Shown: one piece after another, positions 1 through 8,652 of the stretch | Layout: every line of letters begins with the position of its first letter | Numbering within the stretch: the stretch's first letter is position 1 | Assembly (NCBI RefSeq): GCF_016313185.1 | Contig: NZ_CP066218.1 | Span: 4,464,001-4,528,000 of the forward strand | Direction of reading: 5' to 3' | Source: Mycolicibacterium baixiangningiae | Lineage (GTDB): Bacteria; Actinomycetota; Actinomycetes; Mycobacteriales; Mycobacteriaceae | Length of the DNA: 64,000 bases | Notes under the pieces: model-generated | Told to the model about the DNA's origin: nothing | What the model saw: the letters and a program-made list of their open reading frames with translations, nothing else | Databases searched by the model: none | Made by a program: the position numbers and the translations under genes

Positions 1-1029
1 CGGATGGCTGACCCTCACCTGCGCGGCGGCCAGCTCCGGGGGCACCGAGTACCGGTTGCCGCGGTAGGACACCAACGCCTGCCGCGAGGCTGTCCGGGAC
101 TCAGACACGATCATCGGATACGGCGCCGGCGGCACTGGCCTGAGCGGCTCGGTCTTGGCTACCACAGCCACCGAAGACCGCCCGTCGGCGGTCAAGCGCA
201 TCCTGGTGTCGCCACGGACCCGGGCGAAGCGGTCCACACTTGCCTGTGCTTGTTCGACGGTCATGTCGTCATCCAAGGTGCGCCACCAGCGTTGCGCCGC
301 GGTGTGATTGACCTTCTCCACCACGCCTTTGCGGTTACCGCGCCGCGGTGGGCAGATCGCCACCGATACGCCGTAGTGCTTGGCGACCCCGGCGAACGTG
401 GCGGTCACCCGTCCCGAGCCCGGATCGCAGACGGTGGCCATCCGGTCGAACCGCCAGACCCGGGTGAGGCCGCCGAGGCCGCGGCAGATCGTGTCGATGG
501 CGGCGACCAGGTGGGGTTGATCCATCGACGGTGACAACACCGCCCGCCACTTGCCGGAGTGCGCCAGCGAGCCGACCAGCAGGAAAGCTTTCTTGCCCCA
601 GCCCCAGAACTCGGGCGGATCGGGCAATTCCAGCCAGTCCCACTGGGTTTCGTCACCGGGCGGGTGCTCGATAACCGCGTTGGGCCGGTCGGTGGCGGTG
701 CGGCAGGCTTGACAGTCCGGGCGCAGATTACGGGTGCGGATGTTGCGGGTCAGGCTCTGATACGACAGCCCGAAACCCAGGTCTTCGAGTTCGTCGTAGA
801 GGGTGCGGGCCCACAGATGCGGGTCCTCGACCAATCGCGCCGACACGTAGTCGACGAACGGATCAAACGGATTCGGTCCCGGCCGTGCCCGCACCCCGGG
901 CTCGGCGCCGCCGGCCAGATACTTGCGGACCGTTTTCCGGTCGAACCCGGTGTGGCGGGCGATCGCAGAGATCGACCAACCGCGTTTTCGTAGGGCGTGT
1001 ACTTCCATGTCGTCCTCCCATGTGAGCAT
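1..1029 (-). CDS. istA: IS21-family transposase IstA (C-terminus beyond window)
   Basis: The frame stays open from an ATG at 1029 to the window edge, giving 343 residues without a stop. Residues about 8-38 (ALRKRGWSISAIARHTG, then KTVRKYL) form a helix-turn-helix. An rve-type DDE catalytic core follows: Asp in ETQWDW (about 131), Asp in WRFDRM and Glu in KGVVEKVN. The last visible part, SYRGNRYSVPPELA, is typical of the IstA C-terminal domain. The protein should bind the IS ends and perform strand transfer with IstB. It looks intact where visible. Family assignment is firm; the specific IS name is not known. Confidence 0.9.
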   Translation of the reverse strand, partial: MLTWEDDMEVHALRKRGWSISAIARHTGFDRKTVRKYLAGGAEPGVRARPGPNPFDPFVDYVSARLVEDPHLWARTLYDELEDLGFGLSYQSLTRNIRTRNLRPDCQACRTATDRPNAVIEHPPGDETQWDWLELPDPPEFWGWGKKAFLLVGSLAHSGKWRAVLSPSMDQPHLVAAIDTICRGLGGLTRVWRFDRMATVCDPGSGRVTATFAGVAKHYGVSVAICPPRRGNRKGVVEKVNHTAAQRWWRTLDDDMTVEQAQASVDRFARVRGDTRMRLTADGRSSVAVVAKTEPLRPVPPAPYPMIVSESRTASRQALVSYRGNRYSVPPELAAAQVRVSHP

Positions 1030-1035
1030 GAGAAA

Positions 1036-1095
1036 GCGGGCCTCCTTCGACAGAGCTACTGGCGTCAGACACCAGCAGCATCGAGGGAGGCCCGC
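1036..1095. repeat. 15-bp inverted repeat upstream of istA
   Basis: Arms at 1036-1050 (GCGGGCCTCCTTCGA) and 1081-1095 (TCGAGGGAGGCCCGC) pair with one mismatch around a 30-base loop. They sit between the IS tip and the transposase start, so the hairpin may limit read-through transcription into istA or serve transposase binding. The role is inferred only from position. Confidence 0.6.
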
Positions 1096-1117
1096 CCTTC
1101 TCGGCGGAGCCACACGG

Positions 1118-1166
1118 GTGGGGAATTTCGATGAGCGTCAGCGAGGAAATTCAACGAGCGCGGTCA
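1118..1166 (-). repeat. tandem terminal repeats at IS end
   Basis: Two similar blocks, 1118-1140 and 1142-1166, read on the minus strand TGACGCTCATCGAAATTCCC and TGACCGCGCTCGTTGAATTTC. Closely spaced repeats of this kind are the transposase-binding sites of IS21-type ends. From 1167 to 1267 nothing further is recognised before the next gene. Confidence 0.6.
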
Positions 1167-1267
1167 AAGAGTTGAAAGCCGACCTGGTGAACCGTATCGA
1201 AGCAGCGGGCTTCCAGGCGACCGTGAGAAACGAACCGACGTCCGGCCCAGATAAATCTTGTACTTCG

Positions 1268-2305
1268 TCACCACAAACGCTCGCCCGTCAGCCCACCGAC
1301 AATGACGACGACAGGCAGCGAGAGCACGAGCACTGATGCCAGCACCGCCGGGAGCGTCATCGCACCGAGCGCGGCGGTCACCGCACCCAACACCACTCCG
1401 CCGACCAACTGCCCGATTCGAATCACCAGCATCTGCCGTTCCCGGAGCACTGATCCGATTGTCCCGGTAGGCATCCCACGCACTACCCGCGCGAACATCA
1501 CGAGCAGCATTACCGCGCCGACGCCAGCAACGATCCGCGGAATGACCGTCGGGTGGCCGTCTTCGTCGAGGGTGAACGCCACGATCACCGCGAACCCGAC
1601 GATCAACACCACCCACGCAGACTTACGCAGCACCCCGCCGAGGATCGCACCGACGTTCTGCCGCACCATGTCCCGGTACGCCGGATCGAGTCGCTCGGCG
1701 GCGAGCAAACCGCGCACCGCACTCCACGTCCTGCCACGCGCATGGTCGAGCAACGCGAAGCCGTGGACCGCGTCGGCATCTGCCGGGTTCAGGTGCAGCG
1801 CCGCCCGGTAGTCGGTCTCCGCGGGTTGGTACTGCTTGAGCGTCGCGAAGATGTTCCCGCGGAGCACCAGGGAGTCAACGTCCGACGGGTTGAGCCGCAG
1901 CGCCTCGTTCACCACCGCCAATGCCTCGGCCGTCCGACCGGTCGCCGCGAGCAGCCGCGCATGGGCGTAGTGCGCCTGATGACTCGACGGATGCGTCGCC
2001 ACCGTCCGCCCCGCCATCCACAGCGCGTCTTGGAGCCGGCCCAGCATCTCGAGCGCGCGCGTGTAGACACGCATCGTGTGCTCGTTGTCGGGTTCGATCG
2101 CGAGCGCGGCGAGCGCACTCACGGCGGCCTCCGCCCAGTCGGACTGGCCCAGCTTCGCGCGGGCATACGCCGTCAACAACCGTGGATTGTGCGGGTCTGT
2201 TGCCAGCGCCGCCCGAATCATTCCTTCGGCACGCCCGTGATCGCCTGCCGCGAAACAGCTTTCGGCCGCGTGCAGGACCTCGCCGGCCTCACCGGCCGTG
2301 GCCAC
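1268..2305 (-). CDS. tetratricopeptide-repeat membrane protein
   Basis: 345 residues from a GTG start preceded by AGGAG about 7 bases upstream. The N-terminal half (about 5-190) is a run of TPR units with alternating small and bulky residues, for example HYAHARLLAATGRTAEALAV and LRGNIFATLKQYQPAETDYR. The C-terminal part holds about four hydrophobic segments (near 228-247, 258-272, 292-312 and 317-338). Such proteins usually act as membrane-anchored scaffolds; no catalytic motif is visible. It lies 65 bases after the ANTAR-GAF gene on the same strand and may be co-transcribed. The partner is unknown. Confidence 0.75.
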   Translation of the reverse strand: MATAGEAGEVLHAAESCFAAGDHGRAEGMIRAALATDPHNPRLLTAYARAKLGQSDWAEAAVSALAALAIEPDNEHTMRVYTRALEMLGRLQDALWMAGRTVATHPSSHQAHYAHARLLAATGRTAEALAVVNEALRLNPSDVDSLVLRGNIFATLKQYQPAETDYRAALHLNPADADAVHGFALLDHARGRTWSAVRGLLAAERLDPAYRDMVRQNVGAILGGVLRKSAWVVLIVGFAVIVAFTLDEDGHPTVIPRIVAGVGAVMLLVMFARVVRGMPTGTIGSVLRERQMLVIRIGQLVGGVVLGAVTAALGAMTLPAVLASVLVLSLPVVVIVGGLTGERLW

Positions 2306-2370
2306 CGCACACTCCTGCCCGAGGTGCCGTCATCAAGAAGAACTCTACGACACCCCAACGGGCCAGCGGC

Positions 2371-3162
2371 TTACGCCGAAACTGCCGCCCGGTTGCTCTG
2401 CCCCGCCGCAACCTCGTGCACCGCGCCGACCAGCTTCGGCATGACCGCATGGTCGTACCACCGCAGCCACTGCGCGCAGGAATCAGCGTGTCCGTGCAGC
2501 ATCTCGACGGCGAACGGGTCGATGCGCGGACGTCGCGAGTCGAACATGACCGTCACCGCCCCCCAGCTGCGGCCGTCCTCGTCGCACATCGGCACCGCGA
2601 GCTCGGCCTGAACACCGCACTCAGCAAGCACTTCCACGTCGCTGAAGTCGTACAGCCGCGAGACCGCTACATCGTCGACGCGCACGACTTCGCTGTGCGC
2701 GGTGGCGTAGGCGGCGGCCGAGCCGGTGCCCTCGACATAGCTGAAGTGGTGGCGGAACAGCGCCGCAACACCTGCGTGGCTCTCGATGCACAGTCCGTCA
2801 CGCATCGCGTCGCGCATCTGTACCGCACCCAAAGGAGCGGAGAAGAGATCGACCGCGGTGGTGAGTAGAACGGTGAATACGTCCGATCGCTTGGGCACAT
2901 CGCCACAGCCGCGCAGTGAGAACGACAGCGACGGCGCCGGTGTGCATGTGACGGGGCCAACACCGGCGTTCGCGTTGAGAAGCGCTGCCGACAGATGTCG
3001 CAGCTTGACGTCGTAGCGATGTGCAACCTTGAGCAGGGCGCGGAACGCCTTGTCCGCGTCGGTGATTGCGTGGTCGTCCTGCAACCGGCTGACCGCGCTG
3101 CGCACGGTAGCGTGCGAGATCAGGTTGACCGGCGCCACCACCAGCGCCGATTCATTCAACAT
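2371..3162 (-). CDS. ANTAR-GAF domain protein
   Basis: 263 residues from an ATG at 3162. Residues about 15-65 (TVRSAVSRLQDDHAITDADK then AFRALLKVAHRYDVKLRHLS) resemble an ANTAR RNA-binding helix bundle. Residues about 95-245 form a GAF-like sensor domain (AVDLFSAPLGAVQM, AELAVPMCDEDGRSWGAVTV). ANTAR proteins usually act as antiterminators controlled by a sensory domain. Here the ANTAR part is N-terminal, the reverse of the commoner GAF-ANTAR order. No partner kinase is nearby. The ligand is unknown; the GAF call is firmer than the ANTAR call. Confidence 0.7.
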   Translation of the reverse strand: MLNESALVVAPVNLISHATVRSAVSRLQDDHAITDADKAFRALLKVAHRYDVKLRHLSAALLNANAGVGPVTCTPAPSLSFSLRGCGDVPKRSDVFTVLLTTAVDLFSAPLGAVQMRDAMRDGLCIESHAGVAALFRHHFSYVEGTGSAAAYATAHSEVVRVDDVAVSRLYDFSDVEVLAECGVQAELAVPMCDEDGRSWGAVTVMFDSRRPRIDPFAVEMLHGHADSCAQWLRWYDHAVMPKLVGAVHEVAAGQSNRAAVSA

Positions 3163-3285
3163 CTACACCTATCGATGTACACAGCCATCTCACGCCCTCT
3201 CCTGAGTCATTGTGAGCGCCGGATACCCCGGGTTATCGGCACGAAACGGCAGTCACTGACACGTAAGATCCCCGACAGTCGGGCG

Positions 3286-4605
3286 TCAGAACCGCCCGCA
3301 GTTCGGCGCCGTCGGCACACCCTTGAACCGGTCGGCGATCCACTGCATCGCCGGTTCACCGTCGACCAGCATCGGCATCGCATGATTGACCATCGCCTTG
3401 TTCAGGAACGGCGGTTGCTCGTTGGTGCGCGCCTCGATGTCGGCGCCCTGGGCGCACCAGTCGCGTCCCATCTGCATGGCCGCAGCCCACGGAACCAGCG
3501 GGTCGAACCGGTTGGCGTTGATCAGCACCGGGGCGTTGGGTTTCGACCGGCCGAGCTTTTGCTCGTCGAACAGCGACGTGAACGGCTCCTGCTCGACGAC
3601 CGCGAAGATGTCTTGATTGAAGTAGGGCTGCAGGTGGCGGAACATGAATTTCGTGAGGGTCTCGGCGACGCACTGATCCTTGACCTTGTAGAGCAGGTCG
3701 CTACCGCGCGGGGTCAGCGTCGCCCGGATCGCCGCCTCGTGTTCCGGGTAGGCCGCGATGATCCCGTTCAGTGCGTAGCCCACTGCTCCCACCAGCATGC
3801 TGCCGTCGATGAACGGGAACAGCTCCTTCAGGTCGGCGGGCGGCGCCCCGGCGTAGCTACCGACGACGTCGACCTCCGGTGCATACGACTGGGCCATCTC
3901 CGCTGCGGATGCCGCCGCTCCCCCACCTTGCGAATAACCCCAGAAAGCCACGGGCCCATCGGGACTCAGTGACGTGTCAGGTAACCGCTTCGCCGCACGG
4001 GCCGCATCGAGCATCGCGTGACCCTGCGACAAACGGTTCGCGTACGTGTGCAGCCCCGGCGTGCCGAGGCCCTCGTAATCGGTCATGACGATCGCGAAGC
4101 CGCGCGCCACCATGGTCGCGACGAACAACTCCTCGTAGTTGAACGCGATGTCCAGATACGGCGACCAGTGGATGCCCTGGTTGAACTGGCGCGACGGCGC
4201 GCACTGGTCACCCTGCCCCTGGGTTCCTGGCCCGTAGACGATCAGCGGGCGTGGCCCACCGAACGGCCACGGATTGTGCGGTTCGAAGTAGGTGCCGGTG
4301 ACCGCGTTCGGATTGCCACGAGCGTCGTTGCTGCGGTACATGATTCGCGTACCGTTCGCCATGATCATGCCGAGTTCGCCCGACGGTTCGAGCACCAGGC
4401 GCGACGGCTCCGACCGGATCAGCTCCCCCGGTCCGCCCGGCGGCAACGGGTTCGGTGGAGTGTAGAACGCCTGATACTCGTCCTCGTTGAAGTACGGGTG
4501 ATGGTCGTCGATCGTCGGATCATCGGCGGTGGCGGAACCAGCCGCGACCACGGTGGCGGCGATGAGGCACAGCACGATGCAGACAACCCGGATCCCCCGC
4601 CCCAC
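3286..4605 (-). CDS. secreted lipase (LIP family)
   Basis: 439 residues with a Sec-type signal peptide (IRVVCIVLCLIAATVVAAGS, cleavage after about residue 27). The alpha/beta-hydrolase core carries the nucleophile elbow GYSQGG (Ser225), a likely catalytic Asp368 in NRFDPLVP and His408 in VNHAMPM, as in secretory lipases. The product should be exported and hydrolyse lipid or wax esters outside the membrane, in keeping with the neighbouring alkane genes, though no shared operon is evident. It starts 15 bases beyond the hairpin at 4620-4679. The substrate is not predictable. Confidence 0.85.
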   Translation of the reverse strand: MGRGIRVVCIVLCLIAATVVAAGSATADDPTIDDHHPYFNEDEYQAFYTPPNPLPPGGPGELIRSEPSRLVLEPSGELGMIMANGTRIMYRSNDARGNPNAVTGTYFEPHNPWPFGGPRPLIVYGPGTQGQGDQCAPSRQFNQGIHWSPYLDIAFNYEELFVATMVARGFAIVMTDYEGLGTPGLHTYANRLSQGHAMLDAARAAKRLPDTSLSPDGPVAFWGYSQGGGAAASAAEMAQSYAPEVDVVGSYAGAPPADLKELFPFIDGSMLVGAVGYALNGIIAAYPEHEAAIRATLTPRGSDLLYKVKDQCVAETLTKFMFRHLQPYFNQDIFAVVEQEPFTSLFDEQKLGRSKPNAPVLINANRFDPLVPWAAAMQMGRDWCAQGADIEARTNEQPPFLNKAMVNHAMPMLVDGEPAMQWIADRFKGVPTAPNCGRF

Positions 4606-4619
4606 GGGCCGACCCTAAC

Positions 4620-4679
4620 GCCGAACGTGCGCCCACTGCGAGGAAATCGGAGAATTCTCGCGGTGAGCGCACGTTCGGC
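4620..4679. repeat. 60-base palindromic element between sahH and lipase
   Basis: Perfect 13-bp arms, GCCGAACGTGCGC (4620-4632) and GCGCACGTTCGGC (4667-4679), enclose a second near-perfect stem (CACTGCGAG with CTCGCGGTG). It begins 10 bases after the sahH stop in transcript direction and has no T-tract. It could be a transcript-end hairpin or a member of a dispersed palindromic repeat family; it shares the TGCGCTCA core with the hairpin at 7123-7177. Confidence 0.7.
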
Positions 4680-4689
4680 GCAGCGTGTT

Positions 4690-6162
<1,473 letters not shown>

Positions 6163-6219
6163 GTGGTTTCCTTCTCATACTTCGTGCGCGCGTTCGCAAT
6201 TACTTAGCTTAGTTACATA

Positions 6220-6873
6220 TTAGCCATCGGGGCGGTGCGTCTTCGCCGACCGCGGATCCTGCTCGATAACACCGTAGCGCTCCGCGAAGGGCGTCATCAG
6301 CCGGGCCAGGTCACCGGCCACATCGTGATCGGCTTCCGGGGGCATCGAGACGTAGCTCATGGCCAGCCGCACGATCGCCCGCGCCAGGATTCCGGCGTCC
6401 TCGTCGCTCGCCTTGACCCAGCTGTGCTGGAAGGTCGACGTCAACCGGTCCGAACACCGGGTGATGATCGGGCCGCTGTCCGTCGTGATGATCTGCAGCA
6501 GGTCCGGCTTCGTCTCCCCCGACAGCAGCGAAATGACCAGCGGATCGGCGGCCGATTCGGTGAAGAAGGCGCGGAACCCTTCGAGGAACGCGGCGTACAC
6601 CTCACCGACGTTGCCCTCGATCGCATCGTCGACCGCGTCGACGAGGCGGTCCGCCAGGCGCAACGCGTAACCCTGCGCGAGACCGTGTCGGGAGCCGAAT
6701 TCGTTGTAGATCGTCTGACGGCTGATTCCGGCGGCCTTCGCGACGTCGGTCAGCGTGATCGACGACCAGTCGCGCGTCCGCAGCAGCTCGCGCATCCCGT
6801 CGAGGATCGAATCGCGCAGCAGCACTCTCGACGCCTCGGCGTAGGGAACGCGGCGGTCGCGCGGGCTGATCAC
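6220..6873 (-). CDS. TetR-family regulator of alkane genes
   Basis: 217 residues from a GTG at 6873. Residues about 39-65 form the TetR helix-turn-helix (ITLTDVAKAAGISRQTIYNE). The C-terminal part is an all-helical ligand pocket. By position it matches Rv3249c, which follows alkB and the two rubredoxins. It probably represses the alkB promoter and responds to an alkane-derived lipid. The palindrome at 8583-8596 is the best candidate operator. It is 49 bases after the second rubredoxin on the same strand, so it would be autoregulated as part of the operon. Confidence 0.85.
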   Translation of the reverse strand: MISPRDRRVPYAEASRVLLRDSILDGMRELLRTRDWSSITLTDVAKAAGISRQTIYNEFGSRHGLAQGYALRLADRLVDAVDDAIEGNVGEVYAAFLEGFRAFFTESAADPLVISLLSGETKPDLLQIITTDSGPIITRCSDRLTSTFQHSWVKASDEDAGILARAIVRLAMSYVSMPPEADHDVAGDLARLMTPFAERYGVIEQDPRSAKTHRPDG

Positions 6874-6922
6874 ACGCGCGAGACTATCCTCTCCCGTCGC
6901 TTCGCTCGCCCGGACCTATCGG

Positions 6923-7102
6923 TCATCCCCGGGCGATCTCCACCATCTCGAAGTCCGACTTGGCCGCGCCGCAGTCCGGGCAGCTCCAGTCGTCCGGGAT
7001 GTCGTCCCACCTGGTGCCCGGAGCAATGCCGTCCTCCGGCCACCCGTTGGCCTCGTCGTACTCGAATCCGCACTGCACGCAGACGTAGAGCTTGTAGTCC
7101 AT
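6923..7102 (-). CDS. rubB: rubredoxin, AlkG2 type
   Basis: 59 residues from an ATG at 7102. Two iron-binding pairs are present, CVQCG and CPDCG, with the aromatic core residues of rubredoxins. The segment after the second pair, [12 protein letters not shown], lacks the one-residue insertion seen in its neighbour, fitting the AlkG2 class that passes electrons to AlkB. It is the third gene of the alkB operon and is followed by the TetR gene. Assignment to rubredoxin is certain; the AlkG2 class is inferred from the insertion pattern. Confidence 0.93.
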   Translation of the reverse strand: MDYKLYVCVQCGFEYDEANGWPEDGIAPGTRWDDIPDDWSCPDCGAAKSDFEMVEIARG

Positions 7103-7122
7103 GACGTCCTCGTCTCGTTGTC

Positions 7123-7177
7123 GACTCTGCGCTCAGGGCCCGTGCCACTCGCACGTCGACGCCCGGAGCGCAGAGTC
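7123..7177. repeat. hairpin between the two rubredoxin genes
   Basis: A perfect 12-bp inverted repeat, GACTCTGCGCTC (7123-7134) and GAGCGCAGAGTC (7166-7177), fills the 82-base gap between the rubredoxins. The loop carries a smaller stem (CGTGC-CACTC-GCACG). It could tune differential expression or stability within the operon, or be a dispersed palindromic repeat related to the one at 4620-4679. Confidence 0.7.
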
Positions 7178-7184
7178 AATGGGG

Positions 7185-7346
7185 CTATACCGGTTCGAAA
7201 TCGGGCTTCTCGCGGACCGCGCAGTCCGGGCAGCACCAGTCGTCGGGGATGATGCCCCAGGCGGTGCCGGCCGGAAACCCTTCGCGGGGCGCACCTTTGG
7301 CTTCGTCGTAGACGAAGCCGCACCCCGGGCAGCGGTAGGCGGTCAT
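7185..7346 (-). CDS. rubA: rubredoxin, AlkG1 type
   Basis: 53 residues. The ATG at 7346 overlaps the alkB stop (ATGA), implying coupled translation. Iron ligands are in CPGCG and CPDCA. After the second pair the protein reads VREKPDF, one residue longer than its neighbour. An extra Arg-containing residue here is described for AlkG1-type rubredoxins, which generally do not replace AlkG2 in electron transfer to AlkB. The usual second-site Gly is Ala. Why alkane operons keep both types is not settled. Confidence 0.92.
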   Translation of the reverse strand: MTAYRCPGCGFVYDEAKGAPREGFPAGTAWGIIPDDWCCPDCAVREKPDFEPV

Positions 7347-8560
7347 GCGGCCACGGCTCCGTACTTCGCGAGCACCCGTTCGCGGACCCGTGGGTGGATG
7401 TTGACCCGCGTGATGTCGCCGCCGTAGTGCGCGAGCACCCGGTGGTCCATCACCCTGCGCCACAGCGGCGGGAAGTAGGTCAGGGCGATCATCGTCGCGT
7501 AACCGCTGGGCAGGTTCGGGGCCCCGTCGAGGCTGCGCAGCGTCTGGTAGCGCCGGGTCGGGTTGGCGTGGTGGTCGCTGTGCCGCTGCAGGTGGTACAG
7601 GAACAGGTTGGTGACGATGTGATCGGAGTTCCAGCTGTGCTGCGGTGTGCAGCGCTCGTAGCGGCCACTCCCGACCTTCTGCCGGAGCAGGCCGTAGTGC
7701 TCCAGGTAGTTGACGGTTTCGAGCAACGCGAAGCCGAACACCGCCTGGATCACCATGAACGGCAGGACCGCCCAACCGAACAGCGCGATCAGCGCACCCC
7801 ACAGGACCACTGACATCGCCCAGGCGTTGAGCACGTCGTTGGACGGGTGCCAGGTGGGCTTGCCCGCACGCTCGAGCCTCTTGGCCTCCAGCTCCCACGA
7901 CGACCGCAGGCTGCCCCAGACGCTGCGGGGCAGGAACTCCCAGAACGTCTCACCGAAGCGGGCGGAGGCGGGGTCCTCGGGCGTGGCGACGCGGACGTGG
8001 TGGCCGCGGTTGTGCTCGATGTAGAAGTGGCCGTACCAGGTCTGGGCCAGGGCGATCTTGGACAGCCAGCGTTCCAGCGAATCCTTCTTGTGGCCCATTT
8101 CGTGAGCGGTGTTGATGGCGATGCCGCCGAGCACCCCCACCGAGAGCGCCAGGCCGATCTTCGCCGGCCAGCCCAGGGCGCCGTTCACGCCGAGCCAGCT
8201 CAGGTCCGACGCCGTGAACAGGTAGGCGCCCACGACCACACTGGCGTACTGGAACGGGAGGTAGATGTAGGTGCAGTACCGGTAGTACCTGTCGTTCTCC
8301 AGTCGCTCCATCACCTCGTCGGGTGGGTTCTGTCCGTCGGGTCCGAACCGTAGATCGAGCGCGGGCAGCAGCACGTACAGCAGGACCGGGCCGATCCAGA
8401 ACGGCGCCGCCGCGGCGGCATGCCACCCCTGCTGGTTGAGCACCCACACCACCGGCAGCATCGCGAACAGCGCGGTCGGGGCGATCAGGCCCATCAGCCA
8501 CAGGTGACGTTTCCTGTCACGCCATTGGGCGACGTCGAGGGCTTGCGGATCTGCGGTCAC
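7343..8560 (-). CDS. alkB: alkane 1-monooxygenase
   Basis: 405 residues from the GTG at 8558-8560, which has GGAGG 8 bases upstream; a TTG nine codons earlier lacks this. It is an integral-membrane di-iron hydroxylase that oxidises n-alkanes to 1-alkanols using electrons from rubredoxin. Histidine clusters HEMGHKK, EHNRGHH and LQRHSDHH and the family segment NYLEHYGL are intact, set among about six hydrophobic helices. It heads the alkB-rubA-rubB-tetR cluster. Regulation is probably through the palindrome overlapping its -10 box. Confidence 0.96.
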   Translation of the reverse strand: MTADPQALDVAQWRDRKRHLWLMGLIAPTALFAMLPVVWVLNQQGWHAAAAAPFWIGPVLLYVLLPALDLRFGPDGQNPPDEVMERLENDRYYRYCTYIYLPFQYASVVVGAYLFTASDLSWLGVNGALGWPAKIGLALSVGVLGGIAINTAHEMGHKKDSLERWLSKIALAQTWYGHFYIEHNRGHHVRVATPEDPASARFGETFWEFLPRSVWGSLRSSWELEAKRLERAGKPTWHPSNDVLNAWAMSVVLWGALIALFGWAVLPFMVIQAVFGFALLETVNYLEHYGLLRQKVGSGRYERCTPQHSWNSDHIVTNLFLYHLQRHSDHHANPTRRYQTLRSLDGAPNLPSGYATMIALTYFPPLWRRVMDHRVLAHYGGDITRVNIHPRVRERVLAKYGAVAA

Positions 8561-8582
8561 AGCACACCACCTCCATGTGAGT

Positions 8583-8596
8583 GTCAAGACCTTGAC
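8583..8596. promoter_or_regulatory. candidate TetR operator over the alkB promoter
   Basis: GTCAAG-AC-CTTGAC is a perfect 6-2-6 palindrome. It overlaps the last two bases of the proposed -10 box (8595-8600) and covers the expected transcription start of alkB. This is a typical place for repression by the TetR protein encoded downstream. A weaker pair, CTAGA and TCTAG at 8621-8638, lies at the -35 side. Confidence 0.55.
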
Positions 8597-8623
8597 TATA
8601 GAGGTGGTTTTGTCCGTCGTCTA
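8595..8623 (-). promoter_or_regulatory. alkB promoter (-35/-10)
   Basis: On the minus strand TAGACG (8618-8623) and TATAGT (8595-8600) are separated by exactly 17 bases, a SigA-like arrangement. The start codon of alkB lies about 35 bases downstream. The call rests on spacing and motif only. Confidence 0.5.
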
Positions 8624-8652
8624 GACACAGAGCTCTAGTTTGTAAACATGGG

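Larger units (their letters stand above)
1..1166 (-). mobile_element. IS21-family insertion sequence, one end (runs off window)
   Basis: The window opens inside an insertion sequence that carries an IstA-type transposase on the minus strand. Its outer end is placed at about 1166, where the minus strand begins TGACCGCGCTCGTTGAATTTC, followed by a second, related copy. IS21 elements typically start with TG and carry such multiple terminal repeats. The partner IstB ATPase gene and the other end lie before position 1. The exact end and any target duplication cannot be confirmed from one side only. Confidence 0.7.

Noticed and set aside
6163..6219. SAH riboswitch before sahH
   Set aside because: Only 57 bases separate sahH from the TetR gene, too short for the known fold, and no conserved core was seen.
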